64,000 nucleotides of DNA, taken from the NCBI GenBank assembly GCA_034434835.1, contig DAOTXX010000078.1:62001-126000 (forward strand). The letters are read 5' to 3'. Below the pieces are notes generated by a model. It was given only the letters and a program-made list of their open reading frames with translations, had not been told where the DNA came from and did not search any database. Both the position numbers and the translations under genes were made by a program. This document shows, piece by piece, positions 17,569 through 24,982 of the stretch (position 1 is the stretch's first letter; each line of letters starts with the position of its first letter). Source of the DNA: JBGLNJ01 sp034434835 (GTDB lineage: Bacteria > Chloroflexota > Anaerolineae > Fen-1058).

Positions 17569-18405
17569 TCATCGCTCCGGTAACGCCAGTTCATCCACGT
17601 CGAGCGGGGGCAGGCTGAGCGTGACCTGGTGGTACGCGCCAGCGGCGGCGGCCGCAAACGCTGCCAGATAGATCGTGTCCACCAACCCGCTGAGCAGATT
17701 GCTGCCGGTTGCGTACATCTGGTTCAATACCCCATACGCGAACGCCAGGTCTGCCACCGCGAGCAGCAGCATGCTGACGACGATGTATTGCCAGGGCCGG
17801 CCGACCAGTCCATCCCACACTATCAACAAGGATAGGGTGGCGATGAATACCAGGCCCAAGTCGCTGATGAGATAATACGCGATCTCCAAAATCTCTGTTG
17901 CTGCGGCGGCATGGGAGGCGGCCGCTCGGTTCGGATCCGGGTGTATGGACCACCCCAGGATGGCAGTGGTGCCAGCCAATACAGCCAGGTAGATAGCCAG
18001 CACGATCAGCTTGAGACGCAAACTGGTGCCCACGCCCAACGCGCGATACTGGAGCAGCAAGCTCGCCAAGATGGGGAGGTAGCCCATAGACCATAGGAAA
18101 TCAATCAGTGGAGTCTTTGCCTGGCCCAACAGGGTGTGTTGAAATGTCCATAGAACCTGGGCGGACGCCACCACCGCCATCCCGACGCCCAAGAGGAGCC
18201 ACACGCGGCGCGATGCCATACCCGGCTCGAATCTCTGGCTGGCTTTGAAGGCCAGGATCGCGGCGCACAAGGTGAATGTCACATACAGCGTATCAGTCAA
18301 AATCTTGAGCAGACGGGCTCCGCCCGGTTGCCAGGCATACACGAGGGCGTAGAGTGCCACCAGGCCGACAATGCTGATTGAGGTGATCCGCGTTTTCTTG
18401 GTCAT
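17569..18405 (-). CDS. Uncharacterised 8-TM membrane protein
   Basis: A 278-residue protein with about eight evenly spaced membrane helices and short loops. There is a periplasmic segment around WSIHPDPNRAAASHAAAA. The layout resembles the membrane sensor halves that precede PAS/GAF kinases in Chloroflexota and methanogens, but here the module stands alone. I do not recognise a named family. It lies 24 nt downstream of the small gene at 18430-18858, so the two are probably co-transcribed. Confidence 0.75.
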   Translation of the reverse strand: MTKKTRITSISIVGLVALYALVYAWQPGGARLLKILTDTLYVTFTLCAAILAFKASQRFEPGMASRRVWLLLGVGMAVVASAQVLWTFQHTLLGQAKTPLIDFLWSMGYLPILASLLLQYRALGVGTSLRLKLIVLAIYLAVLAGTTAILGWSIHPDPNRAAASHAAAATEILEIAYYLISDLGLVFIATLSLLIVWDGLVGRPWQYIVVSMLLLAVADLAFAYGVLNQMYATGSNLLSGLVDTIYLAAFAAAAAGAYHQVTLSLPPLDVDELALPER

Positions 18406-18429
18406 GATCGCCTTGGGGATGTCCGCTGC

Positions 18430-18858
18430 TCAAGAGAGGCGGATGATCCCGTGCTGGGCATTGAGCTGTGCCAATTCAGGTGACAGGCTGTTCAAGAGTT
18501 TCATCAGCGTGAACGTCAACACGTGCTGACCGAGGATCCGCCCGGCCAGCAAGCGGGCGTACTGTGCATACGACAGATAGACCGCTGCCAACATTTTAGC
18601 TTCCACATTGGGCGCATATTCTTTCAACTCGGTCAGGCTGTTCAGGCCGGTCAAGGCGGCCCAGCCGTGCTGCATGGCGTAGCGATTGATCTGTTGCTCA
18701 AACTGGCTGGCTAGCTGCGTCCCTCCGGTCTCCGCAATGGCCCTCGCCAGGGCGGTGAGCAGCAGCATGAAGAGCATACTCAGTTTTGCGCACAGGAACT
18801 GATTGGCCAGCATGGCCTCTGGCGATGGGTTTGAATGAGGGAGCGGCGTTGTTGGCAT
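18430..18858 (-). CDS. Small helical protein of unknown function
   Basis: About 142 residues from MPTTPLPHSN; a TTG nine codons earlier is the alternative start. It is predicted almost entirely helical (MLANQFLCAKLSMLFMLLL, then QLASQFEQQINRYAMQHGW), with one possible membrane or buried helix near the N-terminus. I see no catalytic motif. It precedes the 8-TM protein on the same strand, so a joint membrane-associated role is possible but not shown. Confidence 0.6.
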   Translation of the reverse strand: MPTTPLPHSNPSPEAMLANQFLCAKLSMLFMLLLTALARAIAETGGTQLASQFEQQINRYAMQHGWAALTGLNSLTELKEYAPNVEAKMLAAVYLSYAQYARLLAGRILGQHVLTFTLMKLLNSLSPELAQLNAQHGIIRLS

Positions 18859-18946
18859 CTGTTCACACCACAGCGCATTTGCCAAAGCCAGGCTATTTTA
18901 CAACGGGACGGGTCAGAGGGGTAGTGACGGGTAGCATGAATGAGGG

Positions 18947-18974
18947 ATGACGAATGACGAATGACGGCTGACGA
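18947..18974. repeat. Heptanucleotide tandem array (4 units, ATGACGA type)
   Basis: ATGACGA, ATGACGA, ATGACGG, CTGACGA in tandem. It lies between the start of the small gene at 18858 and the stop of the HtrA gene at 18985. The unit is the same as in the array at 57429-57503. Confidence 0.75.
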
Positions 18975-18984
18975 ATATTATCAG

Positions 18985-20166
18985 TCAGTGCGGCTGTTCG
19001 CCAAAAGTTACCTCAAGCGACAGGGCCTTGCCATCACGCCAGACTTTGAGGGTGGTTCGTTCACCCGGCCGGTGATGCAGTAGCGCATTGGTGTAAGAGA
19101 GATCGGCGCTGATCTTGTCCTGGCCGATCTCGGTGATGATGTCGCCCTGGCGCAGGCCGGCCTGCTCGGCAGGCGAGCCGCGATCCACGCTTCTGACATA
19201 AACACCCCAGTCCATCGGCAGACCGTTCTGCCCGGCGATTTCAGGTGTAATGGTGACGGAGCGGATGCCCAGATATGCACGCGGCACGTATCCTTTCTGG
19301 ATGAGTTGGTCGGCCACGTTCTTGACCGTGTTCGAGGGGATCGCAAAGCCCAACCCCTCGGCCACGTCACCCGATGAATTGTCGCTGCGCACAATCGCGG
19401 TATTGATGCCGATCACCTGTCCCAACGCATTGATCAGCGGTCCCCCTGAATTGCCATGATTGATCGCCGCGTCGGTCTGGATCAGCCCTTCGAGCGAATA
19501 CCCGTTGCCACTGTCCAGGTTGCGCCCGGTCGCGCTCACCACGCCGGCGGTGACCGTGTTTTTGAAATCGCCCAGCGCGCTGCCGATGGCGATGACAGTC
19601 TCGCCCGGCTGAAGGGTTGCCGAGTCGCCGAATTGCGCGACGGCGGGCACGGGCACATCTACCTTGATCACGGCGGTATCGGCGTATTGGTCAGCGCCAA
19701 TCAGGCGGGCTGGGGCTTTGTCGCCGTTGGCAAAGATGACTTCCAGAGACTGATGGTCCTCGACGACGTGGTTGTTCGTGACGATGTATCCCTCTGGTGA
19801 AATGATCACGCCCGAGCCGGACGATTTGGGCTGAATGACCTGAAGGCCCCAAAAGCTCCTCATGCGCTGGGATTGCTGTGTGTTGACGACGGTGACGACG
19901 GCCGATTTCACTTTGGCCACGGCTTGCACGACCGCGGAGGTGGTCTCTAGCCGAAGTTGTGTGATCGGCTGTTGGGTCACGGGAGTGTTCACAATTGGCT
20001 GAGAAGTCGCGGTCAACATCGGGCGTGTTTGCCGTGCGGCATAATAGCCCACAGCCCCACCTGCGATAGCGCCGCCCAGCGTGCCGACAATCAGGCTCAC
20101 CAATACGAGCATTGAAATCGCCCAACAACCGATCCCATTTCTACGCTGATTCTGTTCCATCCTCAT
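18985..20166 (-). CDS. HtrA/Deg-family serine protease with one PDZ domain
   Basis: A 393-residue membrane-anchored protease for quality control of exported proteins. One membrane helix (about 14-42) is followed by a Thr/Gln/Pro-rich linker and a trypsin-like domain. Its catalytic triad is His133 (TNNHVVED), Asp163 (ADTAVIKV) and Ser240 (GNSGGPL). A single PDZ domain follows (about 300-388, AYLGIRSVTI and QAGLRQGDIITEI). The start at 20166 has GGAG 7 nt upstream and is used in preference to the ATG two codons on. It is a single-gene unit. An intrinsic terminator upstream suggests it is insulated from the toxin-antitoxin operon. Confidence 0.95.
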   Translation of the reverse strand: MRMEQNQRRNGIGCWAISMLVLVSLIVGTLGGAIAGGAVGYYAARQTRPMLTATSQPIVNTPVTQQPITQLRLETTSAVVQAVAKVKSAVVTVVNTQQSQRMRSFWGLQVIQPKSSGSGVIISPEGYIVTNNHVVEDHQSLEVIFANGDKAPARLIGADQYADTAVIKVDVPVPAVAQFGDSATLQPGETVIAIGSALGDFKNTVTAGVVSATGRNLDSGNGYSLEGLIQTDAAINHGNSGGPLINALGQVIGINTAIVRSDNSSGDVAEGLGFAIPSNTVKNVADQLIQKGYVPRAYLGIRSVTITPEIAGQNGLPMDWGVYVRSVDRGSPAEQAGLRQGDIITEIGQDKISADLSYTNALLHHRPGERTTLKVWRDGKALSLEVTFGEQPH

Positions 20167-20248
20167 CGTTGTCTCCGTGCCCGCTCTTGTTCCTCATCCT
20201 GCCTGCGGCTCGCTTGCCTTGCCAGCAGGCGAAAAGGGTAGGGGCATC

Positions 20249-20270
20249 AAAAAGCGCGATCGAGTCGCGC
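20249..20270 (-). terminator. Intrinsic terminator between the YcxB-like gene and the HtrA gene
   Basis: On the minus strand GCGCGA-CTCGA-TCGCGC (20254-20270) is followed by TTTTT (20249-20253). It is 238 nt past the YcxB-like stop and 83 nt before the HtrA start. It could end the upstream transcript or act as an attenuator in an HtrA leader. The rest of 20167-20507 holds no gene that I can see. Confidence 0.55.
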
Positions 20271-20507
20271 CTCATGGTTCTGGGCCGGCGGCATTGACAC
20301 ACTCATGCATCATAGATTTGCCACTCATCCCATCATTCACCGTTCAGGCCGCCGCCCTTTCTCAGGGGGGACGCCAGGGATAGCTTCCGACGGGTTAGGA
20401 TAGCGTCCGCCTCCCTGCTGCGATCATACTTTAGCGCGGTCGGCTTAACGGCGGATTAAGCCCGGTTGAAAGGTATGTGAGGGATACGGCAGCCGGATTT
20501 AGAGACC

Positions 20508-20987
20508 TCAGGAGACTCGGCCGCCGTTCTTCTGTACTTGGGTGAGAATAAAGTGGCGTATCTCCTCCCCCAGTGCCGACGTGGGTAAAGTGATGTATTG
20601 CCAATCGCTGATGAACAGCAGCCACGCCTCCGGGAAGCGCCAGACATTCTTAATGGCGGCCCATTTTATCTTTGAGGAGCCGATGTCTGTTTGTGATATG
20701 ATTTCCTCTTCGGTAAACTGGAATACTGCAGAGGGTGTCCTGTGGACGGCTATCAACCACCGCTGGAGATAGATCACGTATGCAGTGAAAATCATAATGA
20801 GCACAACGCCGAGCGCGGATGCGATGAAACTGACGTACCAGCCGTGATGACCCGATGAGGTGAGATAGATGAAGCAAGCTAAAGCGCCAACAAGAGCAAC
20901 AGCCATCTTCAAATTCAGTTGGCGGAGAAAGAAGCGTCGCGTGACCTTTTGGGCTAGTGCCTCAGTATATTCTACCGTGATTTCCAT
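20508..20987 (-). CDS. YcxB-like membrane protein
   Basis: A 159-residue protein: a short N-terminal strand region, two membrane helices (about 28-45 and 50-73), then a cytoplasmic YcxB-like domain. That domain has the pattern FTEEEIISQTDIGSSKIKW, then a hydrophobic strand WLLFIS and a C-terminal helix (SALGEEIRHFILTQV). The function of the family is not known. The ATG overlaps the PIN-toxin gene by 16 nt, so it is the third member of the toxin-antitoxin operon. Confidence 0.75.
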   Translation of the reverse strand: MEITVEYTEALAQKVTRRFFLRQLNLKMAVALVGALACFIYLTSSGHHGWYVSFIASALGVVLIMIFTAYVIYLQRWLIAVHRTPSAVFQFTEEEIISQTDIGSSKIKWAAIKNVWRFPEAWLLFISDWQYITLPTSALGEEIRHFILTQVQKNGGRVS

Positions 20988-21496
20988 ATTTCGCCTTTGA
21001 TGTCATTCCATCTTCGTTTGCTGATGGCGGTGAGCCTGGTATGGCTCCAGCCCATGACCTCGTTGAGAAAAGCCCCCACCTTCATCACTCTGCCAGGAGC
21101 GATGAGTTGGCGTAGCTTCTCAGTGCTCTTGTTCGTGTCAGTCAGATCGGTATCGGTGGAGAGAAGATAGTCCACATGGGCCCGGGCGGCGGCCAGAACA
21201 ACTGGCACATCCTTTATATCACGGACCAGGTCGCGCTGGGCTGCGACTTGTTCGGGCGTAGGGTCTGGGACGATTTCGATCAGGGCGGTTGTCAGAAATC
21301 CTTCGAGCTTGGGGAGATGTTCGGGGAAAAGCTCGGCGAGGTAACGACGGGCGTCGTTCAAAACGAGAGAGGAGAGGACAAGAACAATCTTACGCCGGGC
21401 GGCTAAACGCAGGACTTCATAGGGATAACGAGGAAAGGTCACACCGCGGATCAGAACATTGGCATCTACGAACACTCTAGGACGTTTTGTCTCCAT
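20972..21496 (-). CDS. PIN-domain ribonuclease toxin
   Basis: About 174 residues starting METKRPRVFVDANVLI; the ATG overlaps the antitoxin gene by 20 nt and has GGAG 6 nt upstream. PIN-type acidic residues are visible in FVDANVL, in IKDVPVVLAAA and in LSTDTDL, consistent with a metal-dependent RNase (VapC-like). The C-terminal 50 residues (from IAPGRVMKVGAFLNEVMGW) extend beyond the minimal PIN fold. The upstream AbrB-like gene would be the antitoxin. Confidence 0.85.
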   Translation of the reverse strand: METKRPRVFVDANVLIRGVTFPRYPYEVLRLAARRKIVLVLSSLVLNDARRYLAELFPEHLPKLEGFLTTALIEIVPDPTPEQVAAQRDLVRDIKDVPVVLAAARAHVDYLLSTDTDLTDTNKSTEKLRQLIAPGRVMKVGAFLNEVMGWSHTRLTAISKRRWNDIKGEIWKSR

Positions 21497-21788
21497 ATCG
21501 CTCCGCAAAGCTGCGTTCACGGATCGCTTTGATCAGCGGATCGAGGTCTTGCTCGTCTTGGATGCCAAGTTTTTCGGCGGCTGGCCCGACACTGGTCACC
21601 AGGCTTTGCAGCAACCGTTGAGCAATCTGCGGGCGCGAAAGTCTAGTTGTGCTCACGAGGATGACGCCCTCGGACACTTCATGGAGTAGAACCTCATCGC
21701 CCTTGTGGATCCCCAGCCGCGTCCTCAGCCTTTGCGGAATGGTCAACCGACCGGTGCTCGATAGTTTTGACGTTATCCAGGCAGACAT
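21477..21788 (-). CDS. AbrB/MazE-type antitoxin
   Basis: A 103-residue protein starting MSAWITSKLSSTGRLTIPQ. The first 50 residues are a swapped-hairpin AbrB DNA-binding domain (STGRLTIPQRLRTRLGIHKGDEVLLHEV). The C-terminal half should bind and neutralise the PIN toxin encoded immediately downstream with overlap. A strong promoter lies 55 nt upstream. Such proteins usually repress their own operon. Confidence 0.88.
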   Translation of the reverse strand: MSAWITSKLSSTGRLTIPQRLRTRLGIHKGDEVLLHEVSEGVILVSTTRLSRPQIAQRLLQSLVTSVGPAAEKLGIQDEQDLDPLIKAIRERSFAERYGDKTS

Positions 21789-21842
21789 CTCTGGCCTCAC
21801 TCGTCCAGTTCAATACCAGGCCGCAGTCGCTATGCATGTTGA

Positions 21843-21871
21843 ATTATAGCCTATAATGATCCCCATCGCAA
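21843..21871 (-). promoter_or_regulatory. Strong sigma70-like promoter of the antitoxin-toxin operon
   Basis: On the minus strand TTGCGA (21866-21871), a 17-nt spacer and a perfect TATAAT (21843-21848). The predicted transcription start is about 50 nt before the antitoxin ATG. Confidence 0.75.
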
Positions 21872-21911
21872 GACGGGTTGTAGCTTGCACTGCTCCTGGC
21901 CCATCTGAAGC

Positions 21912-24350
21912 TCAAGCCTGCTCGAAAGGTGTGTGAGCCGTCGCGATGCGCGCAAGCCAACCCTCGACGGCTTCTGGTCTCAGGATGTCCAGGATGATCA
22001 GGTTGGCGATCATGCCGTTGAATTTAGGGCTGGCGTTCCAGGCGCGCTCGTAAGGGGGCGGCCCCAGCAGAATGACGCGCGTTCCTTCAAAGGCCGGAAT
22101 ATCGGCGGGCGTCCCTTCGCCCCAGATCCAGAAGGAATGATCGCTGCTGAGTGTTTGATCGGGAAGCAGGCCGCGCCAACTCACCAGGTTGAACACGCCG
22201 GTTGCAGCGGGAGTCGGCAGCGGTGTCTGGCGTCCTCGCGCCGCGCGAACCACACGCGGGTCAGGCCGCCGGCCGGGCAGTTTGCCGCGAGCCGGATCGC
22301 CGATGAGCGCATGGGCCAGCAAGAGATGCAACTGAAAGTTGTCCGCTACGCCGACGATTTTCACCCGGTACCCGCGCTTCAGTTCAGGATGGAGCACGAG
22401 CAATTCTTCGTCGTCGAGCACTTGCAGCAACTCTTGCAACCAGGCCACGGTGGGGTGGAAGCGAGCCAAGAACGAGACGCCTTCTCCAAGAGCCTGACGC
22501 TTGCGCGCCCGACGACGTCCCTCCACAGAGCGCGCCAACATGGCAAGCGCAGGTTTGCACAGCAAGTCGAGGCTGTTCCAGGCGCGGGCGTTGTGCTGCA
22601 TCTCTCGCGCGACTTGCAGCCCGAACCGATCCACAACAGACTCATCATTTGACTCTGGCTGGCGCGCCTGACATGCACGCACAAAGTGAGCAGCGGCCTG
22701 AAATGCTTCGAGCGTGCGATCCAGGACCGCCTCCAAGACAATGTGCGGATCAGCCCCGGCTTCGACGATCGCGCCGCACAACATGGCGATGAGCGCCGAG
22801 CACGCCACGCCCACGCCGCGCATGTCCGAGATCTCGTGAGGCAATTGCGAGGCGATGTCATAGCCTGGCTCTGGCTTGCCAAGTTCCTGTCCCAACTGCC
22901 CAAGCGCCTGGTTGCGTCCTGCGACATCCGCTTGCCGGGCAGCCTCCAGGATCGCCTGAATCAAGGGCGCGATGTTCACAGGGACGCCGCCTGCGCCAAC
23001 GCCCGCTGAAAGCAAGTCCTGCACCGCGCGCTCTAGCTTGCTGCGAGCAATCTCCATCTGGTCAGGGGAACGTGGCGGGGGCAATGGTTCCTCATGCGCG
23101 CTCTGTGGATATTGGGCAAGCAAACTGTCTATTTCGTTATTGACTCGCACAGCCAGTTCGGCAGAAGCGGCGTCCGCCAATTCGTTTTCAGCAGCCAGTT
23201 TCAGGGCATGGCTCAGTATCGTGTACGCGCGCTGCGGCGCGATCTGCTTGAGCCACCGTGCGGCGATGATCCATTGATGGACAGCTTGCGAGACCTGTCC
23301 CAGCTCTGCATACAGCTCACCACTTTGCGCTCGCCAGGCAGCGGCTTGCTCCCAGTCCCCCAGATGGTAATAAGAGTCGCCGAGATTGGCGCAGGTGATT
23401 GCTTCTCTCAGACGGTGCCCCTGTTGCCGATTTTGTTCCAGCGCGCGTTCGTAAGCGGCAACGGCTGCCTCATCATCTGCCCGATCCGATTTGAGGTTGC
23501 CCAGGGCATTGTAGAGGGAAGCCGACTGCCCCGAAATCTGCATCTCTTCCAGGAGCTTGAGGCCGCGCTCCAGAGTCGCTTCGGCCTCGTTCAAGCGGCC
23601 CAAAGTACGGTACACCTCAGCCAGGTTGACGCAGATTGTACTGATGCCCAATGGGTCGCGTCTCTGCGTCTGAAGTTCAAGGGTTTGCTGATAAAAGGGA
23701 AGAGCGACCTCGTCTCCCTTGATCCGCCGCAGCGCATAGCCGTGATTGGAGAGCGCATCTGCGCGCACCCGGAGATCGAGCGTAGATGGGTCGCCATCGA
23801 GGACGCGCTGGGTGTGCTGGAGGGCTTGCTCAAATTGCTTGCCATGCAGCAGAATGTAACTGAGGCCGACCAGCGTCTGAGCCTGTCCAGGCCAAGAGCC
23901 GTGCTGAGTAAAGATTCTCAGGGCTTGTTCGGCGTCACGCTGCGCCGTGACCCGATCGCCGTGCTCACAGGCCAGCAGGCCTTCGAGACGGAGGAAATCA
24001 CCGGTCAAGGCCCATTGGGCTGAAGCGGCAACGAGCGGGCGCGCCGATTCGAGATGAGCTTGCATGCCCGCGAGATCGCCCCAGCGGAGAGCCATCTCGG
24101 CCAAATCGAGATAGAGACCTGCCTGGGCCAATGGATCGTTTGCCGCGATGCGGAGCAGCACCTGGAAGCTCGACTCGGCCTGACCGCGCCATCCGCGCTG
24201 ATCGTAATAGCGGGCCAGCGCGCGTCCCAATCGGATCGCCTCAGGCCCGGCGGGCAAAGCTCGCAGATATTTTTCCAGCGCGGCCAACCCTTCGCGGTCA
24301 TGTTCGCGCAGGATTCTTTCGAGATCAGGAGGCAGCGTAGAGTGTGACAT
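21912..24350 (-). CDS. TPR-repeat protein with a large uncharacterised C-terminal domain
   Basis: An 812-residue soluble protein. Residues about 1-420 consist of roughly nine tetratricopeptide-type helical hairpins (for example ALSNHGYALRRIKGDEVALP, ICVNLAEVYRTLGRLNEAE, CANLGDSYYHLGDWEQAA), a protein-interaction scaffold. A Pro-rich linker (EEPLPPPRSPD) leads to about 370 residues of mixed helix and strand. These include an Ala-rich helical part and a final segment (VFNLVSWRGLLPDQTLSSDH, WIWGEGTPADIPAFEGTRV). I do not recognise the second domain. It is a single gene, separated from both neighbours. Confidence 0.8.
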   Translation of the reverse strand: MSHSTLPPDLERILREHDREGLAALEKYLRALPAGPEAIRLGRALARYYDQRGWRGQAESSFQVLLRIAANDPLAQAGLYLDLAEMALRWGDLAGMQAHLESARPLVAASAQWALTGDFLRLEGLLACEHGDRVTAQRDAEQALRIFTQHGSWPGQAQTLVGLSYILLHGKQFEQALQHTQRVLDGDPSTLDLRVRADALSNHGYALRRIKGDEVALPFYQQTLELQTQRRDPLGISTICVNLAEVYRTLGRLNEAEATLERGLKLLEEMQISGQSASLYNALGNLKSDRADDEAAVAAYERALEQNRQQGHRLREAITCANLGDSYYHLGDWEQAAAWRAQSGELYAELGQVSQAVHQWIIAARWLKQIAPQRAYTILSHALKLAAENELADAASAELAVRVNNEIDSLLAQYPQSAHEEPLPPPRSPDQMEIARSKLERAVQDLLSAGVGAGGVPVNIAPLIQAILEAARQADVAGRNQALGQLGQELGKPEPGYDIASQLPHEISDMRGVGVACSALIAMLCGAIVEAGADPHIVLEAVLDRTLEAFQAAAHFVRACQARQPESNDESVVDRFGLQVAREMQHNARAWNSLDLLCKPALAMLARSVEGRRRARKRQALGEGVSFLARFHPTVAWLQELLQVLDDEELLVLHPELKRGYRVKIVGVADNFQLHLLLAHALIGDPARGKLPGRRPDPRVVRAARGRQTPLPTPAATGVFNLVSWRGLLPDQTLSSDHSFWIWGEGTPADIPAFEGTRVILLGPPPYERAWNASPKFNGMIANLIILDILRPEAVEGWLARIATAHTPFEQA

Positions 24351-24385
24351 TGTAACTACTCAGCCCATTTCGGATAGGTTCCAAG

Positions 24386-24904
24386 TCAGGGGACAGCGTC
24401 GGGTTTGACATGAGATTTTTCCATCTGCCGGATCATGTTGCGCGCCCACCACAGTGGGAGGACGCCCACGACGCCGAACGAGCAGTCAATCAGCCGGTGA
24501 AAGAATGGCACATCGCGGATCGGCCCACAGATCAGCGCGAGCGGGATGACCAGCACGCACGCGATCATGCCCCATTCGACCACCCAGATGTTTCGCACCG
24601 GGTCTTTGAGCGGCCCCAAAAATGCAATCGCGATGACCATGTGCGCAAACGCCAGCCAATCTGTCCCGTAGGCGATGAATGGGAACCGGCGCGCCGTTTC
24701 TTGAATGCCCATATTGACCCGCGCGATCCACGTCGCCATGTCGGGCCACAGCGCAGGCCAAGGCGAGCCAGGACCATTGACCATCTGGTTCAGCAGATTC
24801 AATTCCCATTCGAGAGGAAAGGCTGTGATCCCGCTCGCCAGCAGCGCGATGATAAAGAACCAGAGCAAGAACTTGACCCTGGTTTCGAGCGATAGCCTGG
24901 CCAT
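24386..24904 (-). CDS. Four-TM membrane protein of unknown function
   Basis: A 172-residue protein with four membrane helices (about 10-30, 82-98, 104-128 and 136-155). The loop between helices 1 and 2 is long and exposed (MVNGPGSPWPALWPDMATW). The conserved-looking segment FIAYGTDWLAFAHMVIAIAF is typical of small uncharacterised membrane proteins also seen in Bacteroidota. No catalytic motif is visible. A perfect palindrome separates it from the next upstream gene. Confidence 0.75.
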   Translation of the reverse strand: MARLSLETRVKFLLWFFIIALLASGITAFPLEWELNLLNQMVNGPGSPWPALWPDMATWIARVNMGIQETARRFPFIAYGTDWLAFAHMVIAIAFLGPLKDPVRNIWVVEWGMIACVLVIPLALICGPIRDVPFFHRLIDCSFGVVGVLPLWWARNMIRQMEKSHVKPDAVP

Positions 24905-24928
24905 GGATCACCCTCCTTCGCAAAAGTC

Positions 24929-24961
24929 AGAAACCCGTTTTCTCCAAGAAAACGGGTTTCT
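24929..24961. terminator. Perfect 15-bp hairpin, bidirectional terminator or REP-like palindrome
   Basis: AGAAACCCGTTTTCT (24929-24943), CCA, then AGAAAACGGGTTTCT (24947-24961). It lies 21 nt past the stop of the Agl23-NHL gene. The T-rich arms could work as a terminator in both directions, but the perfect symmetry and absence of a long T-tail also fit a dispersed palindrome. Confidence 0.6.
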
Positions 24962-24982
24962 AAAGGCGTCTTTCGCCGTTTG

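Noticed and set aside
20423..20451. Promoter for the HtrA gene with a TATGAT -10
   Set aside because: No acceptable -35 at 16-18 nt, and an intrinsic terminator lies between it and the gene.
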